A stretch of DNA of 6,806 nucleotides from Rhodospirillales bacterium (GCA_030622775.1 JAUXFS010000102.1:1-6806); one strand, 5' to 3'. Counted from the first letter of the stretch, positions 1-5,446 are shown. The notes: generated by a model from the sequence alone, not told the origin. Program-made: numbers and translations.

Positions 1-142
1 CCGGCTCGACGACGCCCTTCGGCGGGACCCAGCGTTTTCGCTTGCGCGAGGTGATCAGCAGCACCTCGAGGCCGTCCGTCCCGGTGCGATACGGAATCAC
101 GGCGGATTGGCGATACATCCATTCCGGGACGTTATTGTCCAT
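1..142 (-). CDS. NUDIX hydrolase, N-terminal part (cut by window edge)
   Basis: Only the first 47 codons lie in the window; the gene runs off base 1. Reading begins at ATG 142-140. The protein has a first strand of the form QSAVIPYR (residues 12-19), then EVLLITSR (26-33), then KRWVPPKGVVEP (36-47). This is the usual opening of a NUDIX fold, with an alternating hydrophobic strand, a basic W-x-P-P-K-G loop, and the start of the Nudix box. The rest of the Nudix box (the REXXEE helix that binds metal) is outside the window, so catalytic competence cannot be judged. The W-x-x-P-K-G form is known from diphosphoinositol-polyphosphate or diadenosine-polyphosphate hydrolase-like members, which suggests but does not prove that substrate class. 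An AGGTGA sequence lies just before the start. The gene is divergent from the M23 peptidase gene. Confidence 0.82.
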   Translation of the reverse strand, partial: MDNNVPEWMYRQSAVIPYRTGTDGLEVLLITSRKRKRWVPPKGVVEP

Positions 143-150
143 CAGTCACC

Positions 151-170
151 TGTCTTCCCCTGTCTTCCCC
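151..170. repeat. Perfect 10-bp tandem duplication in the NUDIX leader
   Basis: TGTCTTCCCC occurs twice head to tail. On the minus strand this reads GGGGAAGACA twice, ending 8 bases before the NUDIX start codon. It therefore places two purine-rich, Shine-Dalgarno-like blocks in the mRNA leader. It may be a replication-slippage product. Confidence 0.85.
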
Positions 171-265
171 GAAAAAGCACCGGACGGTCCCGGCATGCAT
201 TCCGAATGTCCACCATTCGAACGACGTTGGTAAAGGGATGTTTCGAGCGAATGAGAACCCTTGGT

Positions 266-283
266 CAGTGACCGGCGTCACTG
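266..283. promoter_or_regulatory. Perfect palindrome, CRP/FNR-family-like operator candidate
   Basis: CAGTGACCGGCGTCACTG is an exact inverted repeat with 7-base arms and a CGGC centre. It contains GTGA-N6-TCAC, the core of the CRP consensus TGTGA-N6-TCACA. It sits about 125 bases upstream of the NUDIX start and about 220 upstream of the M23 start. No T-run follows on either strand, so a terminator is unlikely. Which regulator binds, if any, is inference. Confidence 0.45.
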
Positions 284-504
284 CGTGATCGGTCGTCGGA
301 AGTCAGCCTTGATCGAGAGTCCGTGGAGATGTCGCCCATGTGGATAAATCCGACTCCATTCGACCCCGTCTTTAACCCGCCATTAAAGCCGGAGCCGGTA
401 GTTTGGTCGATACGGCGGGTCGCTATCGAGCCGTCGAAATCCGACCCAGACACGTAATGCCAACGCACGTTGGTATAGCCACACCCGTAGACGGATGCTC
501 GAGG

Positions 505-1527
505 ATGACTTGCAGCGGTAGTGTCACTGTTTCGCGCGGCGGTTGCCGCAAATGGCTCGGCGGCGTTTTTCGCGATCGCCAGATCCTGGTGCGGACGGCG
601 GGGCGGATCTACGCCTTCCGGCTGGGTCGCAAGCTTCAACTCGCCCTTTGCTGTTCGGTCGTCGCCGCCGGCGCGTGGACGGCGTTCGCCAGTTCGGAAT
701 ACTTCGTGCAGAAGCGCTCCCTGACGGCCAGGGATCATCAGGTTTCCCGCGCCAGGGCCGCCTACGACGACGTTCTCTCCGACCTCGCCGCGCGGCAGCG
801 CGAGGTGGATGCCCTGGCCGGTGACGTCGCCCGCCTGACCGAAATGCAGGAGACGGGACGGGGCGCGGTGCGAATCCTGAGTGAAAGGGCGGCGCGGTTC
901 GTTGCCGATTGGGAACAGGTCATCGCTCGAACCGGCCTCGATGCGAGAGAGCTCGTGGCCGCGGTCGCGGACGGGCCGAAGGCTTCGGGCGGACCGTTCC
1001 TGCCGGCGAGGGCGAGCGACGACGACGGCGAGCGGACGCCGCTCGAACGGGATCTGGCGCATTTCGAAGACAGGCTCGACGAACTGGCGAGCCTGCGGCA
1101 CGCCATCTCGCGCTTGCCGCTGACCGTGCCTCTCGACGCCTACGCCGTCAGCAGCGGCTTCGGCCGGCGGCGCGATCCGATCAACAAGAAACTGGCGCGC
1201 CACGAGGGCATCGATCTGATCGCGCCCCTGAAGTCGCCTATCCACGCCACGGCTCCCGGGGTGGTGACCTTCGCCGGAAAGAACGGCAAATACGGCAACT
1301 TCGTCGAGATCGATCATGGCGCCGGGCTCAAGACCCGCTTCGGCCATCTCGGCAAGGTGTTGGTCAAGAAGGGCCAGAAGGTGGAGTTTCGCCACAAGAT
1401 CGCGTTGCTGGGCAATACCGGGCGAAGCACCGGAGCCCACCTGCACTATGAAGTGCGGGTCAACGGAAAGCCCCGGAACCCCATGAAATTCATTGAAGCA
1501 GGTCGATATGTTTTCCAGAAACAGTGA
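505..1527 (+). CDS. Membrane-anchored M23 (LytM-type) peptidoglycan endopeptidase
   Basis: The 340-residue product is predicted to cut peptide cross-bridges of peptidoglycan. A basic N-terminus (to about 43) precedes a hydrophobic segment at about 44-63 that looks like a signal anchor. Next comes a charged, probably coiled-coil stretch at about 70-121, a linker, and a C-terminal LytM domain from about 213. All zinc and catalytic residues of family M23 are visible: H233 and D237 in the HEGID motif, H281 in FGHL, and H312 and H314 in AHLHYE. The enzyme is therefore predicted active, not a degenerate EnvC/NlpD-like activator. The start is uncertain. ATG 505 is preferred, with a weak ACGGA 9 bases upstream; ATG 457 and GTG 589 are in frame, and homologous proteins typically start shortly before the FRDRQI segment. 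The end overlaps the bactofilin start, implying one transcript and coupled translation. Confidence 0.9.
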   Translation: MTCSGSVTVSRGGCRKWLGGVFRDRQILVRTAGRIYAFRLGRKLQLALCCSVVAAGAWTAFASSEYFVQKRSLTARDHQVSRARAAYDDVLSDLAARQREVDALAGDVARLTEMQETGRGAVRILSERAARFVADWEQVIARTGLDARELVAAVADGPKASGGPFLPARASDDDGERTPLERDLAHFEDRLDELASLRHAISRLPLTVPLDAYAVSSGFGRRRDPINKKLARHEGIDLIAPLKSPIHATAPGVVTFAGKNGKYGNFVEIDHGAGLKTRFGHLGKVLVKKGQKVEFRHKIALLGNTGRSTGAHLHYEVRVNGKPRNPMKFIEAGRYVFQKQ

Positions 1528-2029
1528 TCACAAGAACCAAGAGACGATGGGTCCCGCCAACGGCAAGAACGCGGTTCCAACGATCCTGAGCGCCGGCGCC
1601 CGTTTGGTCGGCAATCTGAGAACCGATGGCGAGGTCCATGTCGACGGCTATCACGAAGGCGAAATTCACGCCAAGTCCGTGCAGGTCAGCCGCGGCGGCG
1701 TGGTCGCCGGGGCGATTACCGCCGATACCGTTCACATCGACGGACAGGTCGAAGGCGCGATCGCCGCCCGCTCGGTCACCCTGGGGAAATCTTCGCGGGT
1801 GGCCGGCGACGTCCTCCACGAAACCCTCGCCATCGAGCCTGGCGCCCGCCTCCAGGGCCAGTGCCTGCCCCGCGACGAGGCCGATACGGACGGCGAAACC
1901 GCGCTTTCCTCGAAGCTGGGATACACTCCGGCCGCCTCACCGGTTGGTGAACTGGAAATGCCGGACGAAGAGACGGAAGCCGTCGAGCACGCCCCCGACC
2001 CGGTCGCCAGCCCGGCCTGCCCAAGCTGA
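1508..2029 (+). CDS. Bactofilin (polymer-forming cytoskeletal protein)
   Basis: The 173-residue product belongs to the bactofilin family (DUF583), which forms nucleotide-independent filaments through a right-handed beta-helix and recruits cell-wall enzymes. The start ATG 1508 follows AGCAGG at a normal distance. Residues 1-22 look disordered. The core at about 23-118 shows the repeating pattern of short V/I-rich strands and glycine turns: VPTILSAGARLVGNL, GEVHVDG, GEIHAKSV, GAITADTVHIDGQVEG, VTLGKSSRVAGDV, LAIEPGARLQGQ. Residues 119-173 form an acidic, proline-rich, probably flexible tail. The gene starts 20 bases inside the upstream M23 gene. Bactofilin genes adjacent to M23 peptidase genes are a known arrangement in proteobacteria, where the bactofilin positions the peptidase, so the pair is likely a shape-determining or local wall-remodelling unit. 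Confidence 0.93.
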   Translation: MFSRNSDHKNQETMGPANGKNAVPTILSAGARLVGNLRTDGEVHVDGYHEGEIHAKSVQVSRGGVVAGAITADTVHIDGQVEGAIAARSVTLGKSSRVAGDVLHETLAIEPGARLQGQCLPRDEADTDGETALSSKLGYTPAASPVGELEMPDEETEAVEHAPDPVASPACPS

Positions 2030-2063
2030 TCCTCGCCACGAAACCGCTGCCGCCGGATGGTCA

Positions 2064-2092
2064 TTGCCGCGACTGCCGGCTCGCGCTATAAT
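2064..2092 (+). promoter_or_regulatory. Sigma-70-type promoter of the toxin-antitoxin module
   Basis: TTGCCG (2064-2069), a 17-base spacer and a perfect TATAAT (2087-2092) form a strong vegetative promoter. Transcription would start at about 2099-2100, giving a leader of about 27 bases before the antitoxin start. The location supports independent transcription from the preceding bactofilin gene. Confidence 0.75.
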
Positions 2093-2108
2093 CTGACTAG
2101 CTGGTCAG
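2093..2108. promoter_or_regulatory. Palindromic operator for antitoxin autoregulation
   Basis: CTGACTAGCTGGTCAG is a 16-base inverted repeat with a single T/G mismatch near the centre. It abuts the TATAAT box and covers the predicted transcription start, so an occupied site would block transcription. Phd- and VapB-type antitoxins typically repress their own operon by binding such palindromes, with the toxin as co-repressor. The binding protein here is inferred from position. Confidence 0.7.
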
Positions 2109-2114
2109 TTTTGC

Positions 2115-2120
2115 GAGGAA
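2115..2120 (+). promoter_or_regulatory. Ribosome binding site deciding the antitoxin start
   Basis: GAGGAA lies 6 bases before ATG 2127. It supports that start over the in-frame TTG 2124 and ATG 2136, and over any start nearer the conserved domain. Confidence 0.75.
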
Positions 2121-2126
2121 CCGTTG

Positions 2127-2471
2127 ATGACGAGGATGTCGGCCGCCGGGAAAGCAAAGGGACTCCGGGAGGAAAGGACGCAGGCGCGGTTCAGCATCGA
2201 GCGGACGGCGATCGGCACGCTGAGGGCGTGGAAGCTGGAGGAGGCCAAGGCCAGGTTCAGTGAAGTCGTCCGCCGGGCGCGCGAGCAAGGCCCGCAACGG
2301 ATCACCTACCGTGGCAAGGACGCGGTGGTGGTCATCGCCGTCGACGACCTCAAACGGCTGCTGCCGGCGGAGCGGCCGCGGCAGTCCGTCTTCGACTTCC
2401 TGCAGGAGACGGCGCTGGGCGAGATCGACGTGCGTCGCGAGCCGGACAGGGGACGGGACGTGGTCGTGTGA
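2127..2471 (+). CDS. Phd/YefM-family antitoxin with N-terminal extension
   Basis: The 114-residue product is predicted to neutralise the VapC-like toxin encoded next and to repress the operon. The Phd/YefM DNA-binding fold spans about residues 33-80: a WKLEEAKARFSEVVRRA helix, then GPQRITYRGKDAVVVIAVDDLKRL. The C-terminal part (about 86-114, FLQETALGEIDVRREPDRGRD) matches the toxin-wrapping tail of such antitoxins. Family members usually begin right at the W-x-L-x-E-A-K segment. Here 32 extra, basic residues (MTRMSAAGKAKGLREERT and onward) precede it, and the strong promoter, operator and ribosome site all lie upstream of them, so the extension is probably translated. The stop codon overlaps the toxin start (GTGA), which implies translational coupling. 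Confidence 0.88.
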   Translation: MTRMSAAGKAKGLREERTQARFSIERTAIGTLRAWKLEEAKARFSEVVRRAREQGPQRITYRGKDAVVVIAVDDLKRLLPAERPRQSVFDFLQETALGEIDVRREPDRGRDVVV

Positions 2472-2914
2472 TCGGATGGCTGCTCGACACCAATGTGATC
2501 TCGGAACTGGCGCGGCCCGGCTGCGATCCCAAGGTTGCGGCCTGGGCGCGGGCCGAGGACGAGGACCGTCTGTTCATCAGCGTCCTCACCCTCGGCGAAT
2601 ACGACAAAGGGATCGCCAACCTGCCCGAGGGATCTCCGGCGCGGGCGCGGATCGCCGCCGCGGTGACCAGCCTGGAAGCCCGCTTCGCCGGGCGCATCGT
2701 TGCCCTCGACGATGCCACGGTGCGGCGCTGGGGACGGATCAGCGGCGCGGTTCAACGGAAGACGGGACGGGCGCCGCCGGTGGTCGACACCCTGCTTGCC
2801 GCCTCGTCCATCGAGAACGATCTCGTCCTGGTCACCCGTAACGTCAGCGACGTCCGCGACTCCGGCGCCAAACTGTTCGACCCCTGGAACGACGACCCGG
2901 TCACTCGGACTTGA
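2468..2914 (+). CDS. vapC: VapC/FitB-like PIN-domain toxin ribonuclease
   Basis: The 148-residue protein starts with GTG overlapping the antitoxin stop by 4 bases. It has the full PIN-domain acidic set: D7 in LLDTNVISE, E44 in LTLGEYDKG, D107 in PPVVDTLLAA, and D128 in LVTRNVSD. It also carries the FitB-like landmarks N9, E13, LPEGSPAR, RFAGRI and the terminal LFDPW (about 135-139). PIN toxins are Mg-dependent RNases, often cutting tRNA or rRNA, and are held inactive by the cognate antitoxin; the specific target here cannot be read from sequence. Family members usually end shortly after the NPW/DPW motif. The last nine residues (NDDPVTRT region) and the stop run into a repeat that copies the end of the convergent DUF1330 gene, so the tail may have been acquired at the junction. 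Confidence 0.92.
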   Translation: MIGWLLDTNVISELARPGCDPKVAAWARAEDEDRLFISVLTLGEYDKGIANLPEGSPARARIAAAVTSLEARFAGRIVALDDATVRRWGRISGAVQRKTGRAPPVVDTLLAASSIENDLVLVTRNVSDVRDSGAKLFDPWNDDPVTRT

Positions 2915-2956
2915 CGACTTTGTCGGCCCCGTCACTATGACTTGACGACTCTGTCG
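2900..2956. repeat. Imperfect 26-bp direct repeat at the convergent gene junction
   Basis: Copies at 2900-2925 and 2931-2956 match at 23 of 26 positions, with a 31-base period. Copy 1 holds the vapC stop codon. Copy 2 holds the end of the DUF1330 gene on the other strand. Read on the minus strand, copy 1 would encode DKVVKSE-stop and copy 2 encodes DRVVKS-stop, so copy 1 resembles a duplicated DUF1330 3' end. Confidence 0.85.
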
Positions 2957-3264
2957 TCAGGGGCGGCGACGCCCTCGGGCACGCCCTCGGCGAGCAGAAA
3001 GGTCGCTTCCGACGACGCGGTGCGAAACTCCATCACTTCACGGTATTCCGGCGAGGCGTAGAAGGTCTTGACCGCGTCGGCGCTGGGGAACTCGAGGATC
3101 ACCAGGCGGTCGTTGAATGGCTTCCCCTCGACGGTCTCGACCGGCCCGCCGCGGACCAGGAAGCGCCCGCCGTGCTTGGCGATGATCGCCGGCGTCTTCG
3201 CCGTGTATTTCTTGTAGGTCTCGGGATCGTCGACCCGCACCGTGCAAACCAGATAGACGCTCAT
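2935..3264 (-). CDS. DUF1330 family protein
   Basis: The 109-residue protein starts at ATG 3264, preceded by a strong GGGAGGAG ribosome site. It reads as a typical DUF1330 (dimeric alpha/beta-barrel) protein: MSVYLVCTVRVDDPETYKKY, then HGGRFLVRGGPVETVEG (31-47), NDRLVILEFPSADAVKTFYASPEY (51-74) and a closing ATFLLAEGV (87-95). The length is normal apart from a short charged tail ending DDRVVKS. The biochemical role of DUF1330 proteins is unknown; the fold resembles small monooxygenase or stress-response barrels. It follows the ferritin-like gene on the same strand with a 50-base gap and is probably co-transcribed, which hints at an iron or oxidative-stress context. The last sense codon and TAG stop lie in the direct repeat; a single G-to-T change relative to copy 1 would have turned a final GAG into this TAG. 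Confidence 0.9.
   Translation of the reverse strand: MSVYLVCTVRVDDPETYKKYTAKTPAIIAKHGGRFLVRGGPVETVEGKPFNDRLVILEFPSADAVKTFYASPEYREVMEFRTASSEATFLLAEGVPEGVAAPDDRVVKS
2943..2959. terminator. Hairpin between convergent genes, possible terminator
   Basis: TGACGAC-TCT-GTCGTCA is a perfect 7-base-pair stem with a 3-base loop lying just beyond vapC and within the last codons of DUF1330. Copy 1 of the repeat retains only CGAC-TTT-GTCG (2914-2924 region). No U-tract follows on either strand, so intrinsic termination is not established. Confidence 0.35.
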
Positions 3265-3314
3265 GAACTCCTCCCTACTGAAATGACCGCACCTTCGGAT
3301 TGGGGCGACTTTCG

Positions 3315-3602
3315 CTAGCCGTGGGCGATGGTCTTGTCGGTAAAAAGGTAGTCCCGGAGCTCCTTGTCGAAGGTCGGGTCCTTCCTGCGGATCCACTCCA
3401 ACACCATCGAGGCGTGTTCCTTCTCCTCGTCGCGATTGTGCGCCAGAATCGCCCCGAGGTTGGCATCTTTGCAGGCATCGACCCGCTGGTTGTACCAGTC
3501 GACCGCTTCCAGCTCCTCCATCAGCGACGTAATTGCCCGGTGCATATCCTTTGTCTCGTCGGACAGATCGCCGATCGGCTCGTGATATCCTTCGTTCGCC
3601 AT
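3315..3602 (-). CDS. Encapsulated-ferritin-like protein (EncFtn family), no cargo peptide
   Basis: The 95-residue all-helical protein starts at ATG 3602 behind a strong GGGGAGAAGG site. It closely follows the R. rubrum-type encapsulated ferritin core. MEELEAVDWYNQRVDA (28-43) carries the ferroxidase residues E29, E30 and E32 with W36 and Y37, and AHNRDEEKEHASMVLEW (54-70) carries E60 and H63. These correspond to the E32, E62 and H65 iron ligands described for that family. Such proteins form a decamer of dimers, oxidise Fe(II) at dimer interfaces, and deliver iron into an encapsulin shell. The family usually carries a C-terminal extension ending in an LTVGSL-like targeting peptide. Here the frame stops right after the core (LFTDKTIAHG, then TAG), and no encapsulin gene is in the window. 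It may act free in the cytosol or load a shell by another means. Confidence 0.9.
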   Translation of the reverse strand: MANEGYHEPIGDLSDETKDMHRAITSLMEELEAVDWYNQRVDACKDANLGAILAHNRDEEKEHASMVLEWIRRKDPTFDKELRDYLFTDKTIAHG

Positions 3603-3842
3603 GCCCTTCTCCCCATGCCGTAGATCATGTGTCGAATACTGCCTCACCGGCAAGGCTCGTTGTAGAGGACGTTTCGCGCCGTTGGAACGGCCATTGTCCC
3701 GTGAGGCTAGTACCGTCTTCCGCGATTCGGAGGAGAAATCGAGAAGATTGGGCTGTTGCATTGCCGTGGAACGGCGGGTCTCCGCGGTTCCGTTGCGCAG
3801 GCAGGGGTGGATTGGGGCTCTTGAGCCGCTATGAAGTTCGGT
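3603..3842. other. Intergenic region between ggt and the ferritin-like gene
   Basis: These 240 bases hold no convincing gene. They contain the ferritin ribosome site (3603-3614), a 14-base near-palindrome GCCGTTGGAACGGC (3678-3691) and a stronger hairpin at 3768-3791. A long-range inverted pair is also present: GCCTCACCGG (3641-3650) against 3698-3707, with one mismatch. The promoter of the ferritin/DUF1330 unit should lie here, but no convincing -35/-10 pair was seen. Confidence 0.5.
3768..3791 (-). terminator. Hairpin downstream of ggt, possible terminator
   Basis: GGAAC-G-GCGG pairs with CCGC-G-GTTCC around a 4-base loop: nine base pairs with one G/G mismatch (C/C on the minus strand). 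It lies about 50 bases past the ggt stop in the direction of transcription. It lacks a following U-run, so it may be a structured element or a Rho-assisted stop and not a classic terminator. Confidence 0.35.
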
Positions 3843-5411
3843 TCATGAAAACACCACCGCGCCGCCCCGGCGGGTGTCTCCGGCGCCCTCGAACCCGCCG
3901 TTGCCCTGCCGATGAACGGCATGGACGCCGCCGAAGAACATGTTCCGTTGCCGCCAGCGATCGACGGCGGCAAACGCCGGGGCCAGCACGTCGACCGCGC
4001 CCTCGTCGTATCCCGGCTCGATGCTGGCCTTGTCGTCCTCGACGTGAAGCCGCGGTGCGTTTACCGCTTCCTCCAGCGGCATGGCGAATGCGAGGCGGTT
4101 GAGCAGAACCTGGAGGATGGCGGTACGGATGCGGTTGGATCCCCCCGAGCCCAGCGCCGTCAAGCCGCCGCCGCCGTCCATGACCAGCGTCGGGGCCATC
4201 ATCGAGCTCATCCGCACGTCCCGCGGCCACTGGTGAAAACCATGGGGATTGATGTCTTCCTCGCCGAGGACATTGTTGAGCATGATTCCGGTGCCGGGAA
4301 CGACGTAACCCGAGCCCTCGCCATTGGATAGCGACAGGCTGGCGGCGTTCCCCGCTTCGTCGATGATGCTGATCTGCGTGGTACCGCGCGGCGCCGGCGG
4401 ACGACCGAGGACTTCCTCCCGGTAGGTGGTGATCAATTCCGGGTGCAGCAGATCGGCGGCGGCGGTGTCCGCGTCCAGCTCGTGAAGCCGGTTTTCCACC
4501 CTGGCCCGATTGGTGAGCTCCATCACCTTGGCCAGCCGGCTCAGATACGCCGCGGTTCCGAACCCCAGCGCCGTCGGATCGGTGTTGCGAAGCAGCTCCA
4601 GGGCGAAGGCGATGAGGATGCCGCCGGTGGACGGCGGCGGATTGAGCTGGAGGCGAGCGGAGAAGATATCGAGGGTCAGCGGCGCGCGACGCTCGACCCC
4701 GTACCCTTCCATGTCGTCCATGGCAACGTAGCCGCCGCGAGCCCGGCAGTCGTCGACGATCCGCCGCGCGATCTCGCCCCGATAGAACAGGTCGGCGCCC
4801 TCGATCGCCAATATTTCGAGGGTGTCGGCGAACTCCCGCTGCACCAGGATCTCCCCTTCGCCGAGCAGTTCGCCGGGCCGCCGGGGGCTTTCGAACAGCG
4901 CCCTGCTGGCTTCGCTGCTCTGCAGAATGGCGCCGACCACACCGAACATGTAGGCCTGCACGTCGTTCACCCGAACGCCGTCGCGGGCGAGTTCGATGGC
5001 CGGCTCGACGATCCGCCGCATCGGCATCGAGCCGAGGTCGTGGTGCGCCTCGAAAAGGCCCCTGACGAAACCCGGCGTGGCGATCGACCCCATTCCGATA
5101 TGGAACACTTGCTGAGTGGGGCCGAAGTCGGCAACGACCGGAAAAAAATCGATATCGGTGGCGGGCAGCCGAAACCGGGGTGTCTGCGGGACGAAATCGT
5201 AAACGATGGTCCGGCCTTGGTGGCGGCCTTGATTGGGACGAGCGAGCAGAAAGCCGCCACCGCCGAACGAAGCGAGGACGGGTTCGGCGACGCAGGCGGT
5301 GCACATCGCCGCCAGTGCCGCATCGAAGGCATTGCCGCCCTCCGCGAGTATGGCGGCGGCGGCGCGGCTGGTCTCAACGTGCCCGGAGGCGACGGCGCCC
5401 TTGATGCTCAT
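3843..5411 (-). CDS. ggt: Gamma-glutamyltransferase-family Ntn hydrolase, leaderless
   Basis: The 522-residue proenzyme belongs to the gamma-glutamyltranspeptidase family, which cleaves or transfers gamma-glutamyl groups from glutathione and similar amides after self-cleavage into two subunits. It opens with GAVASGHVETSRAAAAILAEGGNAFDAALAA (5-35) and the glycine-rich EPVLASFGGGGFLLA (43-57). ATPGFVRGLFEAH (111-123) and NPPPSTGGILIAFALELL (257-274) follow. The autocleavage and nucleophile threonine is T344 in RGTTQISIIDEAGNAASLS, followed by GSGYVVPGTGIMLNN (367-380) and the GSGG oxyanion-type loop (421-424). Q346 replaces the usual histidine of the TTH motif, and DFVPQTPRF (72-80) replaces the DFRE-x-AP segment that carries the substrate carboxylate arginine in E. 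coli GGT. Classic GGTs are exported, but this one begins directly at the conserved domain with no signal peptide. Glutathione specificity is therefore uncertain. Confidence 0.9.
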   Translation of the reverse strand: MSIKGAVASGHVETSRAAAAILAEGGNAFDAALAAMCTACVAEPVLASFGGGGFLLARPNQGRHQGRTIVYDFVPQTPRFRLPATDIDFFPVVADFGPTQQVFHIGMGSIATPGFVRGLFEAHHDLGSMPMRRIVEPAIELARDGVRVNDVQAYMFGVVGAILQSSEASRALFESPRRPGELLGEGEILVQREFADTLEILAIEGADLFYRGEIARRIVDDCRARGGYVAMDDMEGYGVERRAPLTLDIFSARLQLNPPPSTGGILIAFALELLRNTDPTALGFGTAAYLSRLAKVMELTNRARVENRLHELDADTAAADLLHPELITTYREEVLGRPPAPRGTTQISIIDEAGNAASLSLSNGEGSGYVVPGTGIMLNNVLGEEDINPHGFHQWPRDVRMSSMMAPTLVMDGGGGLTALGSGGSNRIRTAILQVLLNRLAFAMPLEEAVNAPRLHVEDDKASIEPGYDEGAVDVLAPAFAAVDRWRQRNMFFGGVHAVHRQGNGGFEGAGDTRRGGAVVFS

Positions 5412-5446
5412 GATATACCGGCGGATGGGTTGCGGCTCTCGCCTCG

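Larger units (their letters stand above)
143..504. other. Divergent intergenic region with several inverted repeats
   Basis: No convincing gene lies in these 362 bases between the NUDIX start and the chosen M23 start. They hold the tandem 10-mer at 151-170 and four small inverted repeats: CGAATG/CATTCG (203-219), CAGTGAC/GTCACTG (266-283), TTTAA/TTAAA (371-387) and CCAACG/CGTTGG (460-473). The last extends with one G/T mismatch to 457-476. Promoters for both flanking genes should lie here, but no confident -35/-10 pair was found; GATAAA at 343-348 is the best -10-like hexamer on the plus strand. Confidence 0.6.

Noticed and set aside
171..194. GC stem followed by TTTTT on the minus strand upstream of the NUDIX gene (terminator or attenuator)
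   Set aside because: The stem is only four G-C pairs plus a wobble, two bases separate it from the T-run, and no minus-strand gene lies upstream to need terminating.
42..233. Short plus-strand open frame opposite the NUDIX start
   Set aside because: It has no ribosome site, is antisense to a recognisable NUDIX N-terminus, and its product has no domain.
265..1446. Long minus-strand open frame (393 codons) opposite the M23 gene
   Set aside because: It is antisense to a complete M23 peptidase with all catalytic motifs. Its translation is Arg/Gly/Ala-rich with no recognisable domain, as expected of an antisense frame in GC-rich DNA.
3620..3660. TTGCCG-N17-ACATGA as a promoter for the ferritin-like operon (minus strand)
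   Set aside because: The -10 hexamer matches the consensus too poorly to annotate.
3829..5304. Long minus-strand open frame (491 codons) overlapping ggt in another frame
   Set aside because: The product is extremely arginine-rich and low-complexity. The overlapping frame gives a full-length gamma-glutamyltransferase.
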